Assembly (NCBI GenBank): GCA_040221175.1
Contig: JAVJVK010000011.1
Coordinates: 1 to 64,000, forward strand
Direction: 5' to 3'
Source of the DNA: Phycisphaerales bacterium
GTDB taxonomy: Bacteria > Planctomycetota > Phycisphaerae > Phycisphaerales > UBA1924
Length of the DNA stretch: 64,000 nucleotides
The notes beneath the pieces were generated by a model. That model was given only the letters and a program-made list of their open reading frames with translations, had not been told where the DNA came from and ran no database searches. This document shows, one piece after another, positions 27,051 through 35,063 of this stretch; the stretch's first letter is position 1; every line of letters begins with the position of its first letter. The position numbers and the translations under genes were made by a program.

Positions 27051-28181
27051 ATGCCCGAGTTCAGTAAAGGCCTGGAAGGCGTCGTTGCCGCCGAGACCGA
27101 GATGTCCTTCATCGACGGGCAGCAGGGCGTGCTGGAGTACGTGGGCCTGGCCATCGGCGATTTGGCCCGTTCGTCGACCTTCGAAGAAACGGTCTACCTC
27201 CTGTGGAACAAGAAGCTGCCCACCCAGGCGGAGCTTGACGCCTTCACCAAAGACCTGCGGAACAACTATGACCCGCCTGCGGGCGTGCTCGAGTTGGTCA
27301 AGAACATGCCCAAGGACGCCCAGCCGATGCACGTGCTGCGGACACTGGTCAGCTCGCTGGCGCTCTTCGATGACAACCCCAACGCCAACGACGTGCCCGC
27401 CGCGCGCCAGAAGGCCTTGAAGATCCTCGCGGCCACGCCCGCGATCGTGGCCGCCTTCGATCGCCACCGCCGCGGCGAGCAATTTGTGCCCGCTGATAAG
27501 TCCCTGGGCTTCAGCGAGAACTTCATGTACATGCTCAATGGCGAGAAGCCCACGGCCGCCATGGCCCGGGCCTTCGACATCTGCATGATCACGCACGCCG
27601 ACCATGGCCTCAACAACTCGACCTTTACCGCCCGCGTGGTCATCTCGACCCTCAGCGACCTCTACAGCGCGATGACGGCCGCCATTGGCAGCCTCCGCGG
27701 CCCGCTGCACGGCGGGGCCAACGAGGGCGTCATGGTCATGCTCAACGAGCTTAAGTCCGTCGACGAGGCCGAGGCCTACGTCATGAACAAGCTCAAGAAC
27801 AAGGACCGGATCATGGGCTTCGGCCACCGGGTCTACAAGGCCAAGGACCCGCGCGCCAGCGAGCTCCAGACCCTCGCCAAGCAGCTCGCCGAAGACACGG
27901 GCAACATGGACCTGTACGAGAAGAGCCACGCCATCGAGGAGGTCATGGAGCGCGAGGTCGCCAAGAAGGGCATCTACCCCAACGTCGACTTCTACAGCGC
28001 CACCACCTACCACTGCATCGGCCTGAAGCTCGACCTGTTCACCCCCATGTTCGCCCTCAGCCGCCTGGCAGGCTGGAGCGGCCACGTCATCGAGCAGCTC
28101 GAGGACAACCGGCTCTACCGGCCCACGACCAACTACGTCGGTCCGCACAAGGTCGAGTACACCCCCATCGAGAAGCGGTAA
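27051..28181 (+). CDS. gltA: Citrate synthase
   Basis: 376 residues, the shorter Gram-positive/archaeal-type length. ITHADHGLNNSTFTARV carries one active-site histidine, GPLHGGANEGV the second region, and GFGHRVYKAKDPRA the oxaloacetate-binding His/Arg. The catalytic aspartate lies in PNVDFYSA. It condenses acetyl-CoA and oxaloacetate, the entry step of the TCA cycle; a 2-methylcitrate synthase role cannot be excluded. GCAGGAGG precedes the ATG at 27051. Monocistronic, with a terminator after it. Confidence 0.95.
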   Translation: MPEFSKGLEGVVAAETEMSFIDGQQGVLEYVGLAIGDLARSSTFEETVYLLWNKKLPTQAELDAFTKDLRNNYDPPAGVLELVKNMPKDAQPMHVLRTLVSSLALFDDNPNANDVPAARQKALKILAATPAIVAAFDRHRRGEQFVPADKSLGFSENFMYMLNGEKPTAAMARAFDICMITHADHGLNNSTFTARVVISTLSDLYSAMTAAIGSLRGPLHGGANEGVMVMLNELKSVDEAEAYVMNKLKNKDRIMGFGHRVYKAKDPRASELQTLAKQLAEDTGNMDLYEKSHAIEEVMEREVAKKGIYPNVDFYSATTYHCIGLKLDLFTPMFALSRLAGWSGHVIEQLEDNRLYRPTTNYVGPHKVEYTPIEKR

Positions 28182-28205
28182 CAGATCGTTTCGAGTGCGT
28201 ACGAG

Positions 28206-28230
28206 CCCCTCGCATACGCGAGGGGTTTTT
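28206..28230 (+). terminator. Intrinsic terminator after citrate synthase
   Basis: CCCCTCGC, loop ATAC, GCGAGGGG, then TTTTT. Confidence 0.92.
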
Positions 28231-28245
28231 CTGTGCTTTGATACA

Positions 28246-28251
28246 TAGCAT
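28246..28251 (+). promoter_or_regulatory. TANCNT -10-like hexamer, leaderless-type start
   Basis: TAGCAT, 5 bases before the ATG at 28257 and 16 bases after the terminator T-tract. Confidence 0.55.
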
Positions 28252-28256
28252 GGCCC

Positions 28257-29795
28257 ATGCTCAAGACCATGATTGCTGCCGTGGCCCTGGCCGTGCTCAC
28301 CTGTCCCGGACTCGCCCAAGAGCCCGAGCCCACGGAGTCTGCTCCCAAGGCCGCCTTCCAGCGCTACCCCGACGCCCCCAGCGTCACGCGGCACAGCGTC
28401 GAGATCGACGGGCAGACCATCCACTACGAAGCCACCGCCGACACCATCACCCTCGTCAACGACAAGGACGAGGCCACGGCCAACCTCTTCTACATCGCCT
28501 ACCGCAGGATCGATGGCGGCGCCGATAGCGCGAAGTTCCCCGACCCGGCCCAGCGGCCCATCACCTTCAGCTTCAACGGCGGGCCGGGATCCAGCAGCGT
28601 GTGGTTGCACCTGGGCATCTTCGGTCCGCGTCGCGTTGCGTACGCCGACGAAGTAGGCAACCCCGGACCGCCGCCCTACGCCGTGATCCCCAATGCCCAC
28701 AGCCTGCTCGACCAGAGCGACTTCGTGTTCATTGATCCGGTCTCCACCGGCTACTCGCGGGCCGAAGAGGGCACCAGCGAGAAGCAGTTCCACGGCCTGG
28801 AGAGTGACCTCGATTCCGTCGCCGACTTCATCCGCATGTACCTCACGCGCGAAGAGCGGTGGGGCAGCCCCAAGATCATCGCCGGCGAGAGCTACGGCAC
28901 CACGCGCGCCGCGGGCCTGGCCCAGCGTCTCCACAGCCGCCACGGCATTGCCGTCAGCGGCGTCGTCCTGGTCAGCCCCGTGCTCGAGTTCCAGACCATC
29001 CGCTTCGGCGAGGGCAACGACCTGCCCTACGTCATGATCCTTCCCAGCTACGCCGCGACGGCACACTACCACGAGGCGTTGCCCCGGAAGTGGCAGGAGC
29101 GCCCCGTCGAGGACGTCATCGCCGAGGCCCGCCGCTTCGCGCTGGACGAATACCTGCCCGCGCTGCTCAGGGGCGCCAGCCTCGACGAGGCCGAGCGCAG
29201 CCGCGTCCGTACGACGATGAGCGAGCTGACCGGCCTGAGCCCGCAGTACCTGGAGGACGCCGACCTGCGAGTCAGCCTGCCCCGATTCGCCAAGGAACTG
29301 CTGCGCCACCGCGGCAAGACCGTCGGCCGGCTGGACGCCCGCTTCCTGGGCATCGACGCCGACCACGTGGGCGACAGCTACTCCTACGACGCCAGCTACG
29401 AGGCCATCCGCAGCAACTACACCGAGGCCCTGAACGCCTACGTCCGCGGCGAGCTGGGCTACGAGAGCGACCTGCCCTACGAGATCCTCACCGGCGTGTG
29501 GCCCTGGGACTATGGCTCGGCCGGCCGCGACCGCTACGTGAGCGTGGCCGATCGCCTGCGCGACGCCATGCATCGCCAGCCGCACACCCGCGTCTTCGTC
29601 GCCATGGGCCATCACGATCTGGCGACCCCCTTCTTCGCCGCCGAGACCACGCTCAACCGCATGAAGCTCGACCCGGCGTACCGCGACCGCATCGATACGG
29701 CGTATTATCCCGCGGGCCACATGATGTACGTGCACCAGCCCTCGCTCGAGCAGCTCAAGGCCGACCTGGACGCGTTCTACGAGAGCCTACCGTGA
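28257..29795 (+). CDS. S10-family serine carboxypeptidase, exported
   Basis: 512 residues with a signal peptide (MLKTMIAAVALAV...GLAQ). FSFNGGPGSSSVWLHLGIFGP is the oxyanion/substrate block of S10 peptidases. AGESYGTTRA carries the nucleophile S212, GHHDLATPF the acid, and PAGHMMYVH the histidine. These enzymes release C-terminal residues at low pH. In bacteria they are usually periplasmic or secreted and feed on peptides. Own leaderless-type promoter. Confidence 0.94.
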   Translation: MLKTMIAAVALAVLTCPGLAQEPEPTESAPKAAFQRYPDAPSVTRHSVEIDGQTIHYEATADTITLVNDKDEATANLFYIAYRRIDGGADSAKFPDPAQRPITFSFNGGPGSSSVWLHLGIFGPRRVAYADEVGNPGPPPYAVIPNAHSLLDQSDFVFIDPVSTGYSRAEEGTSEKQFHGLESDLDSVADFIRMYLTREERWGSPKIIAGESYGTTRAAGLAQRLHSRHGIAVSGVVLVSPVLEFQTIRFGEGNDLPYVMILPSYAATAHYHEALPRKWQERPVEDVIAEARRFALDEYLPALLRGASLDEAERSRVRTTMSELTGLSPQYLEDADLRVSLPRFAKELLRHRGKTVGRLDARFLGIDADHVGDSYSYDASYEAIRSNYTEALNAYVRGELGYESDLPYEILTGVWPWDYGSAGRDRYVSVADRLRDAMHRQPHTRVFVAMGHHDLATPFFAAETTLNRMKLDPAYRDRIDTAYYPAGHMMYVHQPSLEQLKADLDAFYESLP

Positions 29796-29876
29796 TTCCA
29801 GCCGTCATCCGGGCCTGACCGGGATTGATCGCCGACGAACTGGTGCGACGATTGGGGTTCACGGAGGTCCAGCCCC

Positions 29877-30446
29877 ATGCCCGAGTGGTACGTCGTCGTC
29901 CTGATCTTCGCCGCCCGCCTGCTGGACGTGCCCATCGGCACCGTCCGCATGATGATGGTCATGGCCGGGCACAAGTACGTGTCGGCCCTGCTTGGCTTCT
30001 TCGAGGTCATCATCTGGGTCATCGCCGTGGGCAAGGCCATCGCCTACCTCGACAGCGTCGTCGCGCTCATCGCCTACGGCGCTGGCTTCGCCGTGGGCAC
30101 GCTCGTTGGCATGAGCATTGAGCAGCGGCTGGCCATCGGCTGGCGGGTCATCCGCGTGATCAACCCCAAGCCCGAGCTGCTGCTGGCCGACCAACTGCGC
30201 GCCAACGGCCTGAGCGCGACCCGAGTCGACGGCTTGGGCGGCTCCAACGGCGGTCAGGGGCCCGTCGAGATGGTGTTCCTGGCCGTGCGGCGCAAGATCG
30301 TGCCCGACGTCATGGAGAAGGTCGCCAAGATCGCCCCCGAGGCCTTCGTGTCGGTCGAGCGGGCCGAGAAGGTCAGCGGCTTCACGGGCATCACCAGCGT
30401 CCGCGGGGCGGACAAGCCATGGCGGTTCGGGATGCTCAGGAAGTGA
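29877..30446 (+). CDS. DUF2179/UPF0316-like membrane protein
   Basis: 189 residues. Three hydrophobic helices occupy about residues 4-22, 34-52 and 58-80 (LLDVPIGTVRMMMVMAG lies between the first two, as in UPF0316/DUF5698 proteins). A soluble C-terminal domain with VFLAVRRKIVPDVMEKVAKIAPEAF follows, as in DUF2179. No enzymatic activity is established for the family; a ligand-sensing role for the soluble domain is speculation. GGAGGT lies 8 bases before the ATG. Its stop abuts the stop of convergent fahA. Confidence 0.88.
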   Translation: MPEWYVVVLIFAARLLDVPIGTVRMMMVMAGHKYVSALLGFFEVIIWVIAVGKAIAYLDSVVALIAYGAGFAVGTLVGMSIEQRLAIGWRVIRVINPKPELLLADQLRANGLSATRVDGLGGSNGGQGPVEMVFLAVRRKIVPDVMEKVAKIAPEAFVSVERAEKVSGFTGITSVRGADKPWRFGMLRK

Positions 30447-31889
30447 TCAGACCGACCGTGCCGGCGTGATGATCCCCCGGCACTCGCCAAACCCGATGCG
30501 CCGGAAGCCCTCGCGCTCGCAATAGCCCTTGATGATGACCTCGTCGCCGTCGGCCAGGAACTTGCGCTCTTCGCCGGTGGGCAGGGTGATGGGCGTGCGA
30601 TCCGTTCCCGGCACGAGCTTGGGCGGGCTGGCGAACGCGTCGCCGTTCCAGGTGAGCTCGAGCAGGCAGCCGCGGCTGTCGCGCGTCTTGCCGCTGACCG
30701 TTCCTGATGCAAGCAAGTCGCCGGGCCGCATGTTGCAGCCGTTGCTGCTGTGGTGGGTCAGCATCTGGGCGAGCGTCCAGTACATGTCCTTGAAGTTGCC
30801 GCGGCTGATGCGCATCGGCTCCATCTTCTTCTGCCGCATCTGCTCGCTGGAGAGGTAGACCTCCAAGGTAATATCGAAGCCGCCCGCGGCGCTGTTGGCG
30901 TCGCTCATCAGGTACGGCAGCGGCGACGGATCGCCGGCGTCCCGCTGGAACGCGGGCACCCGGAAGGGCGCGAGCGCCTCCATCGTCACGATGTAGGGGC
31001 TGACGGTTGTCGCGAAGCTCTTGGCCAGGAAGGGGCCCAGCGGCTGGTACTCCCACTTCTGCAGGTCGCGGGCCGACCAGTCATTGACCAGGCACAAGCC
31101 CAGCATGTGCTTCTCGGCGTCGGCGATGTCGATGGCGTCACCAAGCTCGTTGCCACGCCCGACGACCACGCCCATCTCCAGCTCGTAGTCGAGCAACTTA
31201 CAAGGCCCGAAGCTGGGCGCGCCGCCGTCCTCGGCGGGCGCCTGCTGGCCCACGGGCCGGCGCACGTCCGTGCCGCTGGGCACGATGCTCGACGCCCGGC
31301 CGTGGTAGCCGATGGGGATGTGCTTGTAGTTGGGCAGCAGCGGGTTGTCGGGCCGGAACATGCTGCCAACGCTGGTGGCGTGGTAGAGGGAGGCGTAGAA
31401 GTCGGTGTAGTCGCCGATGTCAGGCACAGGACTAGCGAACGTGCACTGCGAGAGCGGCACCAGAAAGTTGTTCAGGCCTGCCTTGTCCGCGGCCGCTTTG
31501 TTCTCAACCCGAAGCAGGCGAGAAAGAAAGCGGCGGAGATCGGGTTGGTCGAAGAGCAGCCACCACGCATGCCAAGACGGAAAGTGTGCCCATCCGTCCC
31601 GGCCATGCTGGATCAACTCCTCAAGTGATTCTGATTCAGCGTCGGTGACGATCTCCTCGATCACGTCGTTGGCGAACAGCTTCTCGAGTCGAAGAAACTG
31701 GTCTCCGATCGCAACGCCGACCTGATTCGCGAAGCCTTCGCCGGAGAGCACGCACAGCGGCAGATTCTGGATCGGAAAGTCCGTCCCCGGGTCGTTGGCG
31801 CTCTCGACCCAGCTCTGAAGCTTCGAGTCGTGGGTCTCGTCGATGGGGTAGTGGGGGTGGGGGTGGTAGGCGTCTGTAGGGTTACTCAT
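30447..31889 (-). CDS. fahA: Fumarylacetoacetase
   Basis: 480 residues. The N-terminal beta domain is followed by the FAH fold: DFYASLYHATSVGSMFRP, IPIGYHGRASSIV and LDYELEMGVVVGRGN (metal-binding Glu residues), then NDWSARDLQKWEYQPLGPF. It hydrolyses fumarylacetoacetate to fumarate and acetoacetate, the last step of tyrosine/homogentisate breakdown. No hmgA or hpd is adjacent. The ATG at 31889 is fixed by GGGAGG four bases upstream. The same frame stays open another 102 codons through 21-bp array B. Confidence 0.95.
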   Translation of the reverse strand: MSNPTDAYHPHPHYPIDETHDSKLQSWVESANDPGTDFPIQNLPLCVLSGEGFANQVGVAIGDQFLRLEKLFANDVIEEIVTDAESESLEELIQHGRDGWAHFPSWHAWWLLFDQPDLRRFLSRLLRVENKAAADKAGLNNFLVPLSQCTFASPVPDIGDYTDFYASLYHATSVGSMFRPDNPLLPNYKHIPIGYHGRASSIVPSGTDVRRPVGQQAPAEDGGAPSFGPCKLLDYELEMGVVVGRGNELGDAIDIADAEKHMLGLCLVNDWSARDLQKWEYQPLGPFLAKSFATTVSPYIVTMEALAPFRVPAFQRDAGDPSPLPYLMSDANSAAGGFDITLEVYLSSEQMRQKKMEPMRISRGNFKDMYWTLAQMLTHHSSNGCNMRPGDLLASGTVSGKTRDSRGCLLELTWNGDAFASPPKLVPGTDRTPITLPTGEERKFLADGDEVIIKGYCEREGFRRIGFGECRGIITPARSV

Positions 31890-31893
31890 GGAT

Positions 31894-31899
31894 CCTCCC
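31894..31899 (-). promoter_or_regulatory. Shine-Dalgarno deciding the fahA start
   Basis: GGGAGG on the minus strand, four bases before the ATG at 31889. It argues against use of any upstream start in the open frame that continues to 32195. Confidence 0.75.
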
Positions 31900-31900
31900 G

Positions 31901-31936
31901 GGAATTGGGCTGGGAATTGGGCTGGGAATCGGGCTG
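31901..31936. repeat. Three 12-bp direct repeats
   Basis: GGAATTGGGCTG at 31901 and 31913, and GGAATCGGGCTG at 31925, in the fahA leader just upstream of its Shine-Dalgarno. Confidence 0.85.
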
Positions 31937-31997
31937 GGGGGCGGGCTGCATGCGTCTCGGGGCACTGTAGAGCCGGGCGCGCAGGCGGGATCCGTAG

Positions 31998-32165
31998 GCA
32001 GCGATCGGCAATGTCCGGGCAGCAATCGATGATGACTGGGCAGCGATCGGCAATGTCCGGGCAGCAATCGACGATGACTGGGCAGCGATCGGCGATGTCC
32101 GGGCAGCAATCGACGATGTCCGGGCAGCGATCGGCGATGTCCGGGTAGCAATCGGCGATCGCTGC
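31998..32165. repeat. 21-bp tandem array B
   Basis: Eight units begin at 31998, 32019, 32040, 32061, 32082, 32103, 32124 and 32145 (the last diverged). All begin GCAGC or GTAGC, then (G/A)ATCG. Two unit types alternate, GCAGCGATCGGC... and GCAGCAATCGAx..., giving a 42-bp higher-order period. The array lies in the 519-bp gap between divergent fahA and the ClC gene. The minus strand reads heptads of the form CCPDIAD / RCPVIVD in frame with fahA. From 32166 to 32408 the gap is very GC-rich, with a TATATT near the ClC start. Confidence 0.9.
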
Positions 32166-32392
32166 CCGCCCGACCGGGCTCCGACCCCTCGTCACGGGCC
32201 GTCAGACGCGAAAACCCGCCCAGAACCCGCCCACAACGCACGCGAACCCGACCAAACCGCGGCCGCGCCGCCCGCGCCCCGCGTCGGAGGCATTCGCGAG
32301 CCGGCGGAAACCGGCGGCCGCCGGCCCGGCGTGGCTGCGGCGTGGCGGGCGAACCTGGGCATCGTCCGCCCGACGCGGGACGCCCGCCCCGC

Positions 32393-32398
32393 TATATT
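32393..32398 (+). promoter_or_regulatory. Candidate -10 element of the ClC gene
   Basis: TATATT in an otherwise very GC-rich stretch, ending 10 bases before the ATG at 32409; implies a leader of only a few bases. No -35 seen. Confidence 0.4.
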
Positions 32399-32408
32399 GC
32401 CGGTCCCC

Positions 32409-34328
32409 ATGGCCGACTCCGCCGCCAGATCGGGCTTCCTGCCGACGCTCGCCAAGCGCCTGCGCCTGAAGCGCGAGTGGTACGTGGTGGCCCTGGGGGC
32501 CATCGTCGGCACGCTCACCGGCCTGGGCACGCTGGGCTTCGCCGAGGCGCTGCACTACGCCGAGAAGCAGGTCAGGAGCGCCCAGATCGCCCTGCCCGTG
32601 TGGCTGCTGTTCCTGGGCCCGGTCGTGGGCATGGCCCTCACGGGCATCCTGGTCCGCCTGTTCGCCAGCGACGCCAGGGGCCACGGCGTGCCCCAGGTGA
32701 TGCGGGCGCTGATCGAAAAAGGCGGGCATATCCCTGCGCGCGTGGGCCTGACCAAGGTCGCCGCCAGCATCGCGACGGTCGCCAGCGGCGGGTCGGCGGG
32801 CACCGAGGGGCCCATCGTGCAGATCGGCGCGACGGCCGGCTCGGTCGTCGGCCAGCGGCTGGGCGTGCCGCGCGAGCAGATGATGACGCTGGTGGGCTGC
32901 GGCGCGGCGGCGGGCATCAGCGCCATCTTCAATGCGCCCATCGCGGGGGTCTTCTTCGCGCTGGAGATCCTGCTGCGCGACTTCTCGCTGAAGACCTTCA
33001 CGCCCATCGTCGTCTCGGCCGTGTTCGCCGCGGCCGTCACGCACATGGCCCAGGGCCAGAACGAGGCGATCTTCACCGTCACCACGTTCGAGAACCTGAG
33101 GTTCACCGCCCTGGAGTTTCCAAACTACATCGTGCTGGGGCTGCTCTGCGGCCTGCTGGCGGTGGGCTTCAACCGCAGCCTGCACTGGTGCGAGGACTTC
33201 TACGGCAAGCTCAAGCTGCACTGGCTGGTGGCGCCCATTACCGGCGGGCTGGTCCTGGGCGCCCTGGGCATCGCCTGGATCCTGATGGTCCGCGCCGCCG
33301 GCGGCGATCCGGCCAGCCAGGCCACCGACGTGCCGAGCTTCTTCGGCAACGGCTACGAGACCATCCGCTGGCTGCTCGAGCCCACCAGCTATGGCGCGGC
33401 GCCCGAGATCATGGAGGCGGCCGCGCAGGCCGGAGAGCACGCGTCTGGTCACGCGACGGGCCACGACGCCCACGCCAGCGCCGCCCTGCCCATGGCCATC
33501 TGGCTCATCGCCCTGCTGGTGGTCTTCAAGGCCGCGGCGACCAGCGTGACGCTCTCCAGCGGCGGCTCGGGCGGCGTGTTCGCCCCCAGCCTTTTCATCG
33601 GGGCCGCGGGCGGGGCCGCCCTGGGCGTGGCGCTCGATCGCGTGGGCCTCCTGCCCGCCGAGAGCAGCCCGGCCGCGTACGCCCTTGTTGGCATGGCCGC
33701 CGTGGTCGCCGGCAGCACGCACGGCCCCCTGACGGCGATCCTGATGCTCTTCGAGCTCACGCGCGACCCCTACGTGCTGCTGCCCATCATGCTGGCGGCC
33801 GTCGTCGCGACGCTGCTCAGCCAGGCCATCGACCGCGACAACATCTACACCCACCCGCTCCGGCGGGCGGGCCTGCGGATCGGCCGCACGGGCGACCTGG
33901 CCATCCTCCGCAAGATTTCGGCGACGAGCGTGCCGGTGGTGCCCCTGCCGGGCGAGCCGGTGTACGCCAGCGACCCATTGAGCAAGCTCATCACCCTGCA
34001 CGCCAACAGCCGCGTGCCGGACTTCGTCGTCGTCGACAGCCAGGGCGACCACATCGGCATGGTGACCGGCCGAGACATGCGCACCGCGCTGATCGATCGC
34101 GAGGCCATCCCGCTGCTGCTGGTGGCCGAGCTCATGCGCAGCGATCTGCCCGCCGTGGTGACCACCGACACGCTGGACGTCGTGCTCGAACGCTTCGAGG
34201 ACGACGACATCGCCAGCCTGCCGCTGCTGGGCCCGCCCGACATCACGGGCCATCGCCGCCCCCTGGGCCTGGTCACCCGCGCGGCCGTGCTGGAACGCTA
34301 CCGCCGGGCGCTCGAGGAAGAGCTCTAA
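32409..34328 (+). CDS. ClC-family chloride channel/transporter with CBS domains
   Basis: 639 residues. The anion-path motifs are visible: RGHGVPQ (for GSGIP), SGGSAGTEGPIVQIGA with the gating glutamate E133, GGSGGVFAPSLFIGAAGG and the following helices. From about residue 500 the cytoplasmic part holds two CBS modules (VYASDPLSKLITLHANSRVPDFV and VVTTDTLDVVLERF). The retained gating glutamate is compatible with either channel or Cl-/H+ exchange. No Shine-Dalgarno. There is a His/Ala-rich loop near 335-360 (HASGHATGHDAHAS), which is unusual and might bind metal (inference). Confidence 0.95.
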   Translation: MADSAARSGFLPTLAKRLRLKREWYVVALGAIVGTLTGLGTLGFAEALHYAEKQVRSAQIALPVWLLFLGPVVGMALTGILVRLFASDARGHGVPQVMRALIEKGGHIPARVGLTKVAASIATVASGGSAGTEGPIVQIGATAGSVVGQRLGVPREQMMTLVGCGAAAGISAIFNAPIAGVFFALEILLRDFSLKTFTPIVVSAVFAAAVTHMAQGQNEAIFTVTTFENLRFTALEFPNYIVLGLLCGLLAVGFNRSLHWCEDFYGKLKLHWLVAPITGGLVLGALGIAWILMVRAAGGDPASQATDVPSFFGNGYETIRWLLEPTSYGAAPEIMEAAAQAGEHASGHATGHDAHASAALPMAIWLIALLVVFKAAATSVTLSSGGSGGVFAPSLFIGAAGGAALGVALDRVGLLPAESSPAAYALVGMAAVVAGSTHGPLTAILMLFELTRDPYVLLPIMLAAVVATLLSQAIDRDNIYTHPLRRAGLRIGRTGDLAILRKISATSVPVVPLPGEPVYASDPLSKLITLHANSRVPDFVVVDSQGDHIGMVTGRDMRTALIDREAIPLLLVAELMRSDLPAVVTTDTLDVVLERFEDDDIASLPLLGPPDITGHRRPLGLVTRAAVLERYRRALEEEL

Positions 34329-34329
34329 C

Positions 34330-34359
34330 GAAAGACCCGCGTCCCCGAAGGAACGCGGG
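34330..34359 (-). terminator. Probable terminator of the SnoaL-like gene, possibly bidirectional
   Basis: CCCGCGT/ACGCGGG stem (34336-34342 with 34353-34359) between convergent genes. On the minus strand it is followed by CTTTCG; the plus side has no T-tract. Confidence 0.5.
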
Positions 34360-34418
34360 CTCGTGGAGAAGCATCTCTCCCTCTCCGCGATTCACCGATC
34401 GTCGCCGAGCGGAGCCGC

Positions 34419-34874
34419 TCAGCAGTCCATGCCGTAATAGAACCGGCTCTCGACGATCTTGCCGTCCTTGACCTTGTACACGCAGCACTCGCTCATGTCC
34501 ATGCGCTGGCCAGCCATGGGTCCGGTCTTGGGCGTGCAATCGAGGCTCATGAAGCAGGCGAACTCGTCGCCCAATGGATATGGGCCCTTGACGTCGCCGC
34601 CGTGGATGTCCATGTTGTCGAAGAACCAGTCGGCACCCTTGAGCAACTGGGCCTTGGGCGTGGGGCCGGTGGGGTGGGCGTCCTTAAAGTCCTGGGGCGC
34701 CTCGTCGTACCCGGGCATCTGGGTGCAGTCCATCGCCTCGACGACGTTCACGGTGTCGGCGTACAGCTCCTCGATGGCTTTGCGGTTCTCGCCCTGCTGG
34801 CAGAGCTCGACCAGCCGCTTGCCGACCTTCATGCTCTCCTGGGTCTTGCTCGCATCGATCGTGGTGGCGCTCAT
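34419..34874 (-). CDS. SnoaL/NTF2-like protein
   Basis: 151 residues. GGGAGAAGGAAC precedes the ATG. The pattern KRLVELCQQGENRKAIEELYADTVNVV... is the first helix pair of a cone-shaped SnoaL/NTF2 fold. Later come strands around FACFMSLDCTPKTGP and the final VKDGKIVESRFYYG. Such folds are small-molecule enzymes (isomerases, hydrolases) or binding modules; no catalytic residues can be assigned here. Six cysteines, several near the C-terminus (SECCVYK, MDC), are unusual for the family. Confidence 0.85.
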   Translation of the reverse strand: MSATTIDASKTQESMKVGKRLVELCQQGENRKAIEELYADTVNVVEAMDCTQMPGYDEAPQDFKDAHPTGPTPKAQLLKGADWFFDNMDIHGGDVKGPYPLGDEFACFMSLDCTPKTGPMAGQRMDMSECCVYKVKDGKIVESRFYYGMDC

Positions 34875-35008
34875 GTTCCTTCTCCCGTGTGAGCCGGCCG
34901 TGCCGGCGGTGGGGTGAGTCAGGGGCCCCCCGGCCCCGCTCGCGGATGGTACTCCAAGCAGTCGGGTGGGTCGAACGTTTGTTTGGTATTTAGCAGGATT
35001 CTCATATG

Positions 35009-35038
35009 ACAAGGGGCCGCCCCTTTCGGAGCGGCCCC
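35009..35038 (-). terminator. Intrinsic terminator after the propeller-dockerin gene
   Basis: Stem GGGGCCGC/GCGGCCCC with an inner 2-bp extension, followed on the minus strand by TTGTC; 25 bases after the stop. Confidence 0.6.
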
Positions 35039-35063
35039 ACGCAACTTCAATCAAGCCAGAGAC

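Noticed and set aside
26877-29735. 952-codon open frame on the minus strand
   Set aside because: It lies antisense to citrate synthase and the S10 peptidase, both with clear motifs; an artefact of GC-rich codon usage.
32342-34471. 709-codon plus-strand frame overlapping the ClC gene
   Set aside because: Arg/Gly/Pro-rich shadow; the other frame carries all ClC and CBS motifs.
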